DNA of 62,767 nt from Acephala macrosclerotiorum (GCA_014904845.1 MU119504.1:1-62767), one strand, 5' to 3'. Positions 33,143 through 47,000 are shown, numbered from the stretch's first letter. Numbers and translations are program-made. Notes: generated by a model not told the origin, from the letters alone.

Positions 33143-33239
33143 CCTGGACTGGATGAAAACGAGCCGAAAGTGGCTAAGGTGGTCTGTGCTGACATTATTT
33201 TTACGCGAAATGAGCGAAGCCGATTTTTGCAAGCGACTG
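33143..33239 (-). mobile_element. MITE family 1, copy H2, inserted at the H1 break
   Basis: A 97-bp copy flanked by TA (33141-33142 and 33240-33241). It reads cctggactggatgaaaacga, ggtctgtgctgacattattt, tgagcgaagccgatttttgc, ending aagcgactg. It shares diagnostic bases with copy G (tttttacgcgaaatgagcg), so H2 and G are a subfamily. Confidence 0.85.
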
Positions 33240-33241
33240 TA

Positions 33242-33968
33242 CCTTTGAATCGAACCCAGATATACAGCTGTGGCCAAAATTGAATGTGGAGAAGTTTGGA
33301 GACGGGGTCATAAATGGAGCAGCGTGCGAATTGGGTGCCGTTTGTGGACAAGATAAGTTACGATTTCTGGATGCAGCAAGCATGAGGGTGTCAAAATTGG
33401 AGCAATAGTCCAAACTCAAACAGGATGGGAAGATGTACAATTACTTGCACAATCAGCTTCCTGCTTTCTTGCACACGACCTTTCTGCGCAAGGACTTTGC
33501 AGCAAGTCTTGGCAAACACCTTATCTGACTCCCGTCGAATATGGTTCCTTTGCACATTCTACCGTAGCCCATGGAGTCGCGCTTAGCACTTAGATTCTAA
33601 GCCCTGTACTTCACAGCCATTAGCCTCGATCTTAGGAATTGCACAGCCATCAGTACCACAGTCACTGCCATCTTCCATCGTCCCCTGCTTAATACATGCT
33701 ATCTGCGAATGTCTCATTTCGCTTACAAGGAAGAAGTAAGAGAGTTAGGCAAGGTGAGATCCTCATGAACGGATGGTCGATCAGAGCGTAGCTTGAGGAA
33801 ATCAAAACGGGCTGCATTTATACGAAAGATAAGCCAAAGGCAGTAAGAAGAGAAGGTCTAACAGTACAGTAGTAAATATAAGAAACTCGTGTTTACCATC
33901 ACGTATCCGGACCCAGACAGAGCCTGCCCGTTACAGTGGGAGAGAATAGAGCCATGAGATAAATGTAA
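33242..33968. other. Non-coding 3' flank of the intact HET gene
   Basis: Normal composition and no credible gene. Bases 33438-33470 (caattacttgcacaatcagc after TA) look like an old outer end of MITE family 1. Repeated short motifs such as cacagcca(t) near 33610-33660 are present. Nothing else can be supported. Confidence 0.45.
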
Positions 33969-36074
33969 CTATGAACATCGAATAATACTGATAGACACGG
34001 AACTACTAATTGAAGGGCGCCAAGAACCAAAAACGAGACCAATGCGTTCATAATCCTGCCCAAAGCCATTCGCGCGCCTCAACACGAGCGAAACATCGCC
34101 TGCGACCTGTAGTAATTGCAGTTCTTCATCATCCCCCAAAAAATGCGGGTGATCCGTTTCATTAGATGGGTAAGGTGCGTCGGGAGGCAGATATCCGTTG
34201 GAGTACCAAGCATAGTCCGGTATAGCACACTCAGTATCGCCATTCCCAAAGATGAGCACGTGACGACTTTTTGTCCAGTCAGAACAAGGGTCTTCTGGGG
34301 GCTCCCACTTATGTCGAACTGATATCAAGTGTCCGTGAATAGTTAAGCGGCCTGACTTTACCCCTCCAAATGACCCAGGAACAATCTCTCCGCAGTCAAT
34401 ATCTATGATCTTGCATTCACTTCGGGATTCGATATTCAAATCCGGACTGTAGTATATTTGGCCGTGGACCGAGGCCCATGACCAAGTTGGGGCATCCCAC
34501 TGCCGAACTCGGGCCTTGAGTGCCTTGTTATCAGCATACCAGACAAGCTGTACCAGGAATTTATCTCTCCAAAGGCCTGCGTAGTAAGGGCCACATTTGA
34601 ATTGAGAGAAGTATTTGGCGATTCCGGAAATTGCCAGCAATCGATCGGATTGATACGTGAGGTCCAACGAAGAGTATCTGATAACAGCGAATTTCCAATG
34701 GACAATAACTTTGTCCAGATTCCCTTGGCGAGGTAAGGCTGCTAGGCGTGCTTTGTCCTTGCGTATTGGATCGGCGGCCCATATGTTCAGATTATCTAAA
34801 ACGCTGCACTCGCAGGTTAGATGAGTATTACATTCCCAGATCAGTTCTTTCCCAAAGTGAAGGTAACGTGGGGACAAGAACCGTTCTTGATAGACCCATC
34901 CGCGTTTCATGAGGGGTGATCGTTGATCAGTCACATCGGTCTCTCGATGGAAGATGTCAACGTGCTTCAAAGCCTGCCTTACGCAAACTTCGGTAGAAGG
35001 GGACGGATCCGACAACAAGGCGTGACTGACAACTTTGCGGCTAGCTTCGTTCGCTGTGACTGACCCAGCATATAGCCCAGCCTCGCTGTCTATGCCGAGA
35101 TCTGCTGCCAGCGTGAGCTCAGCATTTTGATAGTACTCGTACATTTTGGAGGCTTCTAATTGCCAATCTTCTTTGTCGCCCTGGATAATGCAAAGAGCAT
35201 CAATCCACAGGTACTGCATACCAAGTCGTCTGGTGAATTCGACAGCTTCTCGGTGGGTTCTAGCCAGAGAGGAGATTGGAATACCAGCTTTATGTCGCGA
35301 GTAGTTATCCTTCGTAGTCGTGAGGGAGAAGCATTTGCCCCAGCAATAACTTAGACATATGTAGCGCGCCATCTTGGCTTTCGTCTCAATGAGAGTGACC
35401 GATTGGGCTGGTCTCGTGTCGCTAGAGCTTCCCAAGTCCAAGACTCGTGACGGTAGAAGAGGTTCTTTTTGGGAGTATGGCAAACATTGAGAGTGATGTG
35501 ACTTGCAGTCCCGAAGTCTGTTTAGTGTCCATTCGAGAGCTTGACGGGATGTAACGTCACCGGAAATTGTGCTGAGCGTATCCGAAATAGCCATCCTCGG
35601 AGAGATCTGATCTAGTCAATGGGACGCGTTAGTAGCAGAACTGACGTACAGTAAAGACGAGCGAGAACTGTAACACGTACCGGGAGTGCAGTAGAATTGA
35701 TACCAATCAGACTCCTTACCATCCTTGAAACAAAACTTCATGCAGATTGTTTGTACCAATTCAACCTGTCTTAGCCCATAACAAATGACGACGTCCTCTA
35801 TCGACTCGATATCCAACTGCAATGCGTCGATACCATCACAGATAAGCGAGCACCCTCGGCATGGGCCTAGATATAATAACAATTTCCCCTCCAGCCGAGC
35901 TCTCAGCCTTACTTTGAAAAACTTGGCTTTCCTTCTAAAGCCACCCTCTTTCTTGTATAGTGCATTAACTGCAGGTGCAGACAGCCCTCCACAGCAATTG
36001 CATATAAGATCCTCGTTCACATGTTCGCTCAACTTCTTGCCATCATCAGAATTTCTGTTTGCGTCCGACGACAT
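33969..36074 (-). CDS. HET-domain (heterokaryon incompatibility) protein, intact, 678 aa
   Basis: Two exons: 35681-36074 and 33969-35611. The intron 35612-35680 has donor GTACGT, a perfect TACTAAC-type branch point (ctactaacg) and TAG acceptor. Spliced length is 2037 nt. The short first exon encodes a Cys-containing N-terminus (EDLICNCCGGL; PCRGCSLICDGI). The HET domain follows: ALEWTLNRLRDCKSHHSQC, LPSRVLDL, YICLSYCWG (about residue 215), LWIDALCIIQGDKEDW (about 264), KRGWVYQERFLSPRYLHF (about 366), LIWECNT, then the conserved PTWSWASVHGQI (about 506). All HET signature residues, including the RGW Trp lost in the other copy, are present and no stop interrupts the frame. HET proteins start regulated cell death when non-self is sensed, usually with an NLR or a polymorphic partner. 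Here the nearest NLR-like genes are broken, so its partner is unknown. Confidence 0.88.
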
Positions 36075-36840
36075 TTTCAGCTAAATGTAGTACTATGGTA
36101 GAGCTGTCTTATTTAAAGGTGCTCTGGCAGTTTTGGCGCAGCGGAATCGCTACCTGGTGGTTTTGATCGAGCGGGAATCGCGACTTCGATTAGTTAGGTA
36201 GACTTCATCACCAATGATTATACAGTACAGTGAACTAACTCTGCTTGACGTGTCAATATTCCCTGCCTCATAAATCTCGGCGTTATGTAATGGTTACAAT
36301 ATAGAGCAAAGCTTGTTGGTCGCGGTAAGAAAAGGTGAAGAAGAGCAAGGGAAGAAAATTACTGGGATTGTGTTAGCTGATTTTCTACAAGATGCTAGAT
36401 GTGGTGGAAGTACGCAGCTGAATAGCATCAGGCAGAGGAGTGTGGCTGTGGCATTGAGGCGTAATGGCTGTGCAACTCGCGAAAAATAAGGCCGATGGCT
36501 GTGGGATAAGACCGCCGGCTTACAAGCGGCGCGGTTCCGTACTTAAATACTTATGGCAAGCCTTGCTAAACACGAGCAGGGTTAAGTGCATGCCAGAGCT
36601 CCAACCGAATAGTTGCGCAGAAAGCGCATATGCACGAAAACCCGGGAAACGATTTTGCAAGGCACTGTACGCGTCATGGATTTAAATCTTGAATAGGACT
36701 GTCTCATTGTGTCCTTAGATTAGGTTTACTAAAAATTCCGGATGATCATAAGAGAGAGAGACAGGTCTACAAAAAATCTAAAGCTAAGGAAAGAAGGAAG
36801 TCGGTATTTTGCTTCTGTGCATTCATTTATATACTCTGGA
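36075..36840. promoter_or_regulatory. 5' flank of the intact HET gene
   Basis: Upstream region of the minus-strand HET gene, with no credible ORF. Two imperfect direct copies of about 26 bp occur at 36129-36154 (gttttggcgcagcggaatcg) and 36160-36186 (gttttgatcgagcgggaatc), about 55-110 bp upstream of the start codon. They could be regulator binding sites. Bases 36646-36667 (cgattttgcaaggcactg before TA) are an end relic of MITE family 1. Confidence 0.4.
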
Positions 36841-36930
36841 TGTAACGACTCTCGGGGCTCGTCGGGTTGGGGTTATAAGGTAAGGGCTCGAATGTAGTTC
36901 TATTCGCAATAGAAAGTGAAGTAAAATTAT
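36841..36930 (+). repeat. LTR-like start at the edge of the right desert
   Basis: Begins TGTAACGACTCTCGGGGCTC and after about 90 bp runs into A/T-only DNA. A TG start with normal composition that decays at a desert edge fits an LTR whose element body was mutated. The sequence is not the same as the 7295 terminus. Inference only. Confidence 0.35.
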
Positions 36931-39927
36931 AAATTATTAAAATAATTTAAAAAAAAAAAAATTTATTATTATATAAAATAAATTTATATTATTTTTTTTT
37001 ATTAGAATTATTTTTTATAATCGAAGCAAATTAATATAATATATTAGTAATTTTCGAAATAAATATTTTTTTTTATTTTTTTTTTTAATAATCGAATTTT
37101 TATTATTTTAATATTTTTTTTTAAATTTTCAAAATAATAATTCGTTAAAAGAAAATACGCGAATTATAAAATTATTAAAAGTACGTCGACTCGAAAATCT
37201 TAAAAAGCGTTTTATAATAATAATATTAAAATTACATCGAAAAATAAAATTAATAATAAATTTAAAACGAAAAAAAAAAACGAAAAATTAATAAAATCAA
37301 TAAAAAACTTTTAAATAAAATAATTTCAAATAAAATAAAAACGTAAAAAAATTAATATTATAATAATTTGATTTTTTTTAATATTAATATAATTAATAAT
37401 AATGAATTTTATTATTAAATTAATTTTTAGAACGTTTTTATTTATTCGAAATATTATTTTTATAATTTAATAAATCGTAATTTTTAAGATTATATATTTA
37501 AAAAATTTTTTTTTTTTTCGTATTTTTATAAAAATATTATTTAATAAATTGAAATATTTTAAAACTTTTAATAACGTTTTTAAATATTATTATAATTATT
37601 ATTAATATAAACGAATTATTAAAAATTAAAATAAATTTTATTTTCGAAAAAACGTAAAAAATATTTTATTATTTAAATTAAAATATAATTAATATAAATA
37701 TTACTCGAAAAACTATTTAAAATAATATATTTTTTTAATTTTTTATTTTTATTACGATAATTTATATAAAATTACTCGAAATTCTAATTACTAATAATAT
37801 ATTTTTTATTATATTTATTATTAGTATATTTAATTTCGATAATATAAATTTAATAATTTTGTTTTTATATAATTCGAATAATTTCAAAAAAATTTTAAAT
37901 TTGATTTTTAAATTATATTATCGATATTTTAAAACAAATTTCTTATAAATTGTTTTCGACTATTTATAATAATACGCGAAAATAAAATATATATCGAAAA
38001 TCGAAATAAAAACGAAAAATAAATAATAATTTAAAAAGTTTAAATCGTTATATATTTATTCGTTCGCGATAATACTATCGATAAACTCGCGCTTATTACG
38101 ATCGATTTACGAAATTTTTAATTATTAGTAAAAATAATTTTTATTAATTTAATTATTTAAAATTTCAATATAAAAACTTTTATTAGTATTATTATATTAT
38201 TCTCGAAATAATAAAAATTTATCGAATAAATTATTTAAAATTATATTATTATTATTGAAATAAAATTATTTATTTTTATTAGAATTAATAAAGAATTTAT
38301 TTGAATTATAATAATAAAAAAAATAATTTTATATTTTATAGTAATAAAAAATTAAATAGTACTAAAAATTCAATAAATGAAAAATCTTGTAATAATAATA
38401 AAAAATTAATATTTTTAAATAAAATAATATTAATAACGATCGTATTAATTATAAATATATTATTGTAATCGTAAAAAAAATTAAATCGAATACGAATATT
38501 CACGTTTTAATTTTTGAGATCGTATATAAAAATACTAATTTTAATCGATTATAAATTTAAAAACGATTTATTAAAATTGTAAAAAATTAATATTAATTTA
38601 ATAATAATTCAAATAATATAAAATTAAAATCTACGATTCGAAATATTAATCGAATTATTAAATAATCGAATAATGAACTTAAAAGTAAATAATATAATAA
38701 TTACGAAAAATATAATTAATATTTTATATATTTTAATAAAAATTGAATTATATATAAAAAACGAAACTTCGAATTATATTTAAAACTCTCGAATTTATTT
38801 AAATTGAATTTAAATTATTTATTATTTATATGTGCAATTTTTTTATAATAAATTCGATTTAAAATTTATTAATTATAAATAATTTGTACTCGTTAAAAAA
38901 AACGTTATTTCTCGAAAATTATAAATTGTAATTTTTTAATAAATCGTACAAACGTAATCTAAATAATAATTTTAATATTATTTCGTTATAAGAATTTATA
39001 TTTATTTATTTTTAATATTTTGTTTAAATTTATTATTTTAATTAAAATTAAATAAAAACAATTATAAATAAAAATAAAAATATTGAAATTAAAATAAATA
39101 ATTAAAAAAAATTATCGAAATAAAATTTAATTCAAAAATTCGTAAAAACAATTAAAAAAAACTTTATAAATTTATAATAAAATATTAATATTAAATTTTA
39201 AATCGAAAAAAATTAATATTAAAATTAAAATTGTAATATATTAAAATTATAATTTAAAAAATCGATTATTTATTTTATTTGTTTTATTTATTTTTTACGT
39301 TTATTCGTATTTTCATTTTTTTTTTTAAATAATTTATTCAAATTCGCATTTCTCGATTTTAATATTAAATTTTTTAATTATTAAAATTCGATATTTAATT
39401 TTATTTAATCGAAATCTTATTATATTACTAAATAAATTCAAAGTCGAAAAAGCAAATAAATTTATCGTAAACTAAAAATTAAATATATTCAAAATCAAAA
39501 AAATAAATAAATTTATTATAAACTAAAAATCGATATTATTTTTATTATTAAAATAAAATATTTAAAATAAAATAAAATATTTTTATATATATATATTAAA
39601 ATATTACTAATTACTTATTTAAAAAACAAAAAAAAATTCAATTTATCGATTATATTTTTTATTTTAAAATTCTTATAAAATTAATAAATTAAAATTTTAG
39701 AATATAATATATATTTCAATTATATACGTAAAAATTTTTTATTAAAATACGAATTCGTTTTAACGTTTTTATATTATTTATACGTAAAACGTTAAAAAAA
39801 AATTAAATTATAATAATAATTATATAATAAATAAAATATATACAAACGTTATTATATATATTTTATATAATAAAAAAAAATTCTTTTATTAAATACATTA
39901 AAATTAATAATATTATAAAATATATAT
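36931..39927. repeat. RIP-type AT desert
   Basis: A/T-only with CpG-restricted cytosines and no ORF. It probably contains the RIP-mutated body of the element starting near 36841. Confidence 0.8.
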
Positions 39928-40185
39928 TGTGGTGGGGCTATATGCTCTCCCTTCAAAATCCTTGTAAATAGCTAGTTTCGAGGGCAGTGCTGGTCACGTG
40001 TCTTCTAGTACATAAGGAGCTTTCGCTCACTATAGACTAATCAACAACCCTTTCTACTTCTACTCTGACTGATTGATTGATTGATTTACGGATTACGGAT
40101 TACTTCGGATGAGTCTAGCCCACTGGCTAAGACGAACTGACCTACGGTTGGGCCTTTTTGCTTTGTGCTCCATTGCCCTTCTACA
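39928..40185 (+). mobile_element. Solo LTR-like insert, undamaged
   Basis: A 258-bp stretch of normal composition with abrupt edges inside the desert. It starts TGTGGTGGGGCTATATGCTC and ends CCATTGCCCTTCTACA, the TG...CA form of LTRs. Flanks are tatat and atata, so a 5-bp target duplication cannot be resolved in this low-complexity context. Internal repeats: gattgattgatt and ttacggattacggatt. No ORF. Its sequence lacks RIP-type damage, so it either inserted after the desert formed or was too short or low-copy to be mutated. Confidence 0.6.
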
Positions 40186-40295
40186 ATATATATAAATAAA
40201 TCGATTAATAATATTATTATTTTAATATTTATTATTAATAAATAATTCTACGAATATAATTCGAAAATAATATTATTAAATTTTTTAAAATTAAT

Positions 40296-40390
40296 ATAAA
40301 AATAATTTTTAAAAATTAAATTTTTTAATTTTATTATAAAAATAATTTTTAAAAATTAAATTTTTTAATTTTATTATAAAAATTAATTTA
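40296..40390. repeat. 40-bp tandem duplication
   Basis: A 40-bp A/T unit repeated identically at 40296-40335 and 40336-40375, with a partial third copy. Perfect identity implies duplication after, or escape from, mutation. Confidence 0.85.
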
Positions 40391-40918
40391 TTTGAATTAA
40401 TATATTAATCGTAAAAATATAATCGCTAATTAAAAAAAAAAAAAATTTATATATTATTTCGATTAATCGTAAAAATACAAATAATTACTAAAAAATTTTA
40501 TAAAATCGATTATATTTTGTTTTAAATTAATTATAACGCGATAATAATACTCGTTAATAAAACTCGAATATAATAATACGTCGAAAATAATAATATAAAA
40601 CAAATTTTCAAATTGTAATTTTATTTATTTAAAAAAAAAATTAATATAAAAGAAATTAATCGAAATAAAAATAAAAAAAAATAAAAACAATTTATTTAAA
40701 AAATAGAAATATATTATTAAAACAAAATAAAAATAAATAAATATTAATAAAATAAAAAATAGTAATTAATAATAAAATTCTAAATATAAATAATTATATT
40801 ATAAAATTAAATATAATTATAATAACAAATAAAAAAATAAAATTCAAAATTTAATAAATATATAAACTATTAATTTATAAATTATAACGAAATAATTATT
40901 ATAAAACGATTAATAAAA

Positions 40919-41055
40919 ACGATTATTTTTAATTGATTAATTTTAAAAATAATTATTTTTAATTAATTAATAAAAATAATTACTTTTGATCGATTAATTT
41001 TAAAAGCGATTATTTTTAATCGATTAATTTTAAAATCGATTATATTTAATCAAAT
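40919..41055. repeat. ~30-bp tandem repeat
   Basis: About four and a half copies of a unit of the form cgattatttttaatcgatta followed by attttaaaa, with A/G and C/T differences between copies. Confidence 0.75.
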
Positions 41056-44000
41056 TAATTATTTTAAATAATTATTTTTGAATTTATATATTTTAATATA
41101 ATTTTATTTTATTTTTATTTTTAATTTAAATTTTTTTTTTTTAATTTTAAATAATTTAATAATATTAAATATTATTATTTATTTTTCGTTTTAAACGTAA
41201 TATTAAAATATTATAATAATTTTAAAAAATTTAAATATTAATATATTAATTAAAATTAAAAATTAAAAATTAAAAATATATTTATTTAAATAAATCGAAA
41301 TATTTTAAATTAATATTAATTTAAAATCGATCGATTTATTTTTTTTTTTTCGTTTTTTTAATATTATAATAAAATGTTTATTTTATAAAATATTATTTAT
41401 TATTTTTATTATTTTTTTCGAGTTTATTAAAAGTCGTTATATAACGATATTAATTATTTTGTATTCGAAATTATTTTTATTATAAAAAATTAATTTATTA
41501 AAACGATTTTTAATTCTCGTTAAAATTATATATAATTATTTATACGTAAAAATTTTAATTTTAAAATCGAAAATTATTCGATTTAACGTTAAATTTTAAT
41601 AAAAATTAAAAATCGTAATATAAATTAATTTTAATAGAAATTGGAATTACTATATAATCTGATTAAAATTATTTAAATTAAACTCGAAAATAATTTTTAA
41701 GAAAACTATTTTATTATTCGAAATCTCGTAATCGTTTTTATTTAAAATTTGTACGATAATAAAATATTTTCGCAAATTTCGAATAATAATTTTAATATTT
41801 TTTATTAATTGCTTTTTTAAATTTAAATTTCATATAATAATATAAATATAATTTTTTTTTAATTTGAATTAATTTAATAGTACTTTAAAATCGTATAATT
41901 TAAATAAATAAATTTTTAAAATCGTAATATAAATATTATATATTTTATTATTTTTTTTAATAAAATCGAATTCGTAATACGTTTTTTTAAATACGTATAA
42001 TCGATTAAATATAATAATATTAATTTTATTTACGTATTTATTTAATATAAAAAAAAAAAACTTTATTTAATATAAATAATTAATTTAAAAAATACTTTTA
42101 AAAAAAAAAATCGAATATTATTTTAAAACTTTTAATATTTTCAACGTATTACAATTTAATAATAAATTTTATTTTTTTATTTTTTCGAATATTATTAATA
42201 TAATTATATTATTTTATATTTTTAGTATTTCGTATTAATTAATATAAAAAAAGCAAACAAAAAAACTTTTAAATAATAAAAATAATAATAAAAACTCGAA
42301 TAATATTTTAAGTATTATTATATTTAATTACGAAAACGATTTATTTAAAAATTTTAATTTTAATAAATAAAATTTATTTAAATAAATTATTATTATTTAT
42401 AAAAAATTTTAATTAAACGTTTATAATTTTAATATTAAATTTATAAATTATCGTATTTTTTTTCAAATAATAAATTTGATAACTCGTATTAATTCGATAT
42501 AATAATTAATAAATAAAATTTAATATTTGTAAATTATTATAATTTAATTAATAAATATATCGAAATAAAAATATATTATTATTTTTCGATTATAATATAC
42601 TATAAATAATTTTATCGTTTTAACGATAATAATAATTTCTTTTTAAAGTTTATATTTAAAAATTAATATATTTATAATAAAAATTTTATTTCGATTAAAT
42701 TTTTTTTCGACGAATATATATTTTATTAATTTATTATTATTTTTAATTTTTTTTTATAATTATTAATAAACTTTTTATTATTTATTATTAAAAATTTATT
42801 TATAATTATTAATTTTTTATTGTAAAAAGTTTTATCGAATTAAAAAAAAATCGAGAATAATAATAAATTCGAAAATATTTTTTTTTACGTTTAAAAATTC
42901 GATTTTCGTATAACTCGAATTATAAAATTTTAAATAGTAATTAATATTAAAAAAAACGCATTTTTTTAGTTTTTATAATTTATATTAATATAACTTATTA
43001 TAAATTCGTAAATAAATAAATTTCAAATATTTAAAAAAATGCAATTAAATATCGTTATTATTTTTATAAATAAAAAACGTAATTATATAAACGAATTATT
43101 TTAATTTATTGTTTTTTATACGACGAAAAATACTTTTTTATCGTTTTAAAATAAATCTCGATTTTTATATACAATTTAATAAGAAAAATAAATTATTTTA
43201 TTAATCGTACAAAATTTTATAAATAATTTAATTAAAAATCGTAAAAATAAATATTTAAAAAAATATAATTTTTTATTATTAACGTTGTAAAAATAAAAAT
43301 AAATAATAATTAATTTTTTTTTCTTTTTAATAATTATAAATAATCGAGCGATTTTTTTATTTTAAATTTCAATTTATTATTTTTTATTTTTTAAGTTTTT
43401 ATAACGTTTATTAATAATAAAAATATAAAAAAATTTAACGTAAAAAACGAAAATAGTAAATTGATTAAATATTGTTTTTTATAATCAATTAAAATAAATA
43501 ATTAATTTTATAATACTAAAAACTTGTTTTCGATAAAATATTTATTTTAATCGTTTATTTTTTAAATACAAATTATAAAATAAACTATCGATATATAATA
43601 CGCGATATAAAAATTTATAATTTTTTAAATAATTTTATTAAATAAAAATTATCGAATTAATTAAAAATTATCGAATTTTAAAATATCGTTATTTATTTTA
43701 TTAAAAATAATATATTTAATAATATTTAATTTTTTATAAAAATATTTAAATAAATATAATATAATATTAAAATTGAAATATAAATCGATATTTAAATAAT
43801 AATTTATAAATCTCGATAAAATTAAAATATAAAATAAAATTTATTAATCGTTTTTTATAATTCGTTAAAAATATATTTTTTTAATATCGTTTATAAAATT
43901 ATATTCTTATAAAAACTAAAAAAAATTGTAAATATATTAATTGTATTTTTTCGTATTATTATAATAAAATTACAATTCGTTAAATTTTTATTTGAAATAA

Positions 44001-47000
44001 TTTTTCGAATGTACTATATATCGTTTAATAATTTTATAGAATTTTAAATTTTTTTTTTCGTTTAATAAATACTTTAAAATAATTTAATCGATATTTATTT
44101 TATCGATTTTCGAATATAATTATAAAAAAAAAATATTAATTAATTAAATAAACGTATAATAAAAATATATATAATTTAATAAAATATAAAAAAAAATACA
44201 TTTTAATAATAAAATATATATAAAATAAATTACACTTTAAAAATTTAAAAATTTTAATATAATAAATTATTTAATTAAAATACTTTTTCATAAAAACGAT
44301 AAAAACAAAAAATCGAATATAAAAAATATAATAAATTTTTATAAAATAATTAAAAATTGTATTATTTTTATTATTAGTAATAGTAACGATTTTAAATTAT
44401 TTTAAATTACAAATTATAATAAAAAATAACGTAAGTTTTTTATATAAATAATTAAAAATAAAAACGTTTATTATTTTTTTTAATAATTAAAATTTCGAAT
44501 TTATAAAACTAAACAATATTACGTTTTTAAATCGCTTTTTTATTTCGTTAAAATCGAAAGCGATTAATATATTTTAATTAAAATTAATATAAATATATTA
44601 AAAAGTTTTTTTTTTAATTTTCGATATTATATCGATTAAATATTTATTTGCAATTTTTTTTAATAAACGAAAACGCTTTTTATATAATAATTAATATTTT
44701 ATTTATTATATAAATAAAATTATTTAAATTTTATTTTATATATTTAATAAACTGAAAAAATATCGTAAAATATTATAATATTTTATATATCGACAATAAT
44801 AATAATATAAATATAAAAACGAATTAATTTAAAAAAAAATTAAATAATAATTAATCGACGAAAATTAATATATTTTATTTGTATAATTCGTTTTTATAAT
44901 CGAAAAACGTAATTAAAATCGTAAACGATAATAAATTTTTTATTTTAATTATTTTTTTATATTTATAAATTTAATATTTTTATTTTTAATGTAATTTTTT
45001 TATTATTTTTATAATTCGATTATTATTTAACGTTTTTATTTTTTAATTTTTTAATATGTATTTATAATTATTTATTAATTTTAATTAATATTAATTAAAA
45101 ATTTTCACGATTAATAATACTATATATAATATAAAAAAACTTCGTTATAAAATTTTTATTTTAAATAAATTTAATTTATTTAAATAAAAACTTTTTTAAA
45201 ACTTTTAAATTTTAATTATTATTAATTTTTTAATAAAAATTATAATTATTTATAATACGAGTTTTTTATTTTTCGTTAATTTATTATAAATAAATTATTT
45301 AATAGAATTTTAATATTTTAAATAATCGAGAAAAATAAATCAATAATACGTACAATTTGAAATAATAACGTTTAATAATATATAATTTATATTAAATAAA
45401 TTAAATTTTTTAAAATTTGTATTATTATTATAATAATCGATAAAAAAAAAAAAAAAATTATTAATATATCGAATATAAAATCGAATATCGTTTAATCGAT
45501 TTAAAAATTATCGTTTAAAATAAAATAAATAAAATAATAAACTCGAAATTATTATATGTTTTTTTTTATTATAATATTATTTATTAAACTTTATATTAAA
45601 TAATTAATAATTATAATAAATATATCGTTTTATTTATATTTATATAAAAACTCGAAAATCGATTAACGAAATATTATTAAATTTTAAAAATTATAAACTA
45701 TTAATAACAATTAAAAATTCGTCGATATTATAAAAATATTTAAAAATAAAATTTTTAATTTATTAATTTATATTGTTTTTATTATACGTATTTATCGAAT
45801 TAAAATACGTATAATATTATATAATAAATAAATATAAAATCGAAAAATAATAATATAAACAAAAATAAATAATTAAAACGATAATAATTATTAATAAAAA
45901 AATCGTAAATTTTATATAATTATTAAAATAATAATAACGTATAAATAAAAATATAAAACAATTTTAAAATAAAAATAGTAAATATATAATACAAAAAAAA
46001 AAAAAAATAATCAATTTAAATTTATATTGAATAATTAAATAACGAATAAATATAATAAATTTTAATAAAAAAACTAAAATTTAAATAAAAAAATAAAAAT
46101 TTAAATAAATTCAAATACGAAAAAAATAAATCGAATATACTAAATTTAATTTTAAATTAATACGAATTAAAACTCGAATAATTATAATATCGAATCGCGA
46201 AAAAAATTATATTTATATATAAAGTTTTAAAAATACGATTTAAAATACGACTCGATATAAAACGAAAAATTCAAAAATATAAACAATATAAATTAATTCG
46301 AATTATAATTTAATTAAATATAATTATAAAATAAAATAATCGAAAGTATAAATTAATTTTATTTTAAATATATACGAGTAATAAAATTTACATATAAAAA
46401 AAATATATATTAATAATACGCGATAAAAAAAAATTTAAAAAAAAAAAAAAAATTAAAAAAATAAATAATACAAAAATCGATTCTTATAAATTAAATCGAA
46501 TATACGAAATAAAACAAAAATCGCAATATTAAATATTATAAATAAATAATTTATAATAATATAAAAATTAATAATAATATAAATACTCGTAAAACAAAAA
46601 ATAATAAAATAATTTTATAAATTAAATAATTTTAAAAATTACTTTTTTAAAAATTTATAATATTTATTTTCAATTTATATTTATAATTAAATTAAAATTT
46701 AATATTAAATTTATTATTATTTTTTATTAATATTAAACGTTAATTATTAATTCAATTTATTAATATATAATAATTAAATAAAAATTATTATTATTTAAAA
46801 TAAAAATCGAAAACTAAAAATTAAATATAATAATTAAAATATTAATTAATAATAAAAAAATCGAAAAATTACAAATTATAATAATAATAATATTAGAATT
46901 TACATAGGAATTCTTTTTTCGAATAAAATACGTAAAAAAATAAAAATTATTTAAAATTAATAATAATAAAAACGAGTTAATAATAATAATACTAATATAA

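Noticed and set aside
36480..36545. tRNA-like stretch (gaccgccggcttacaagcgg)
   Set aside because: No complete cloverleaf; D-arm and acceptor stem cannot be formed.
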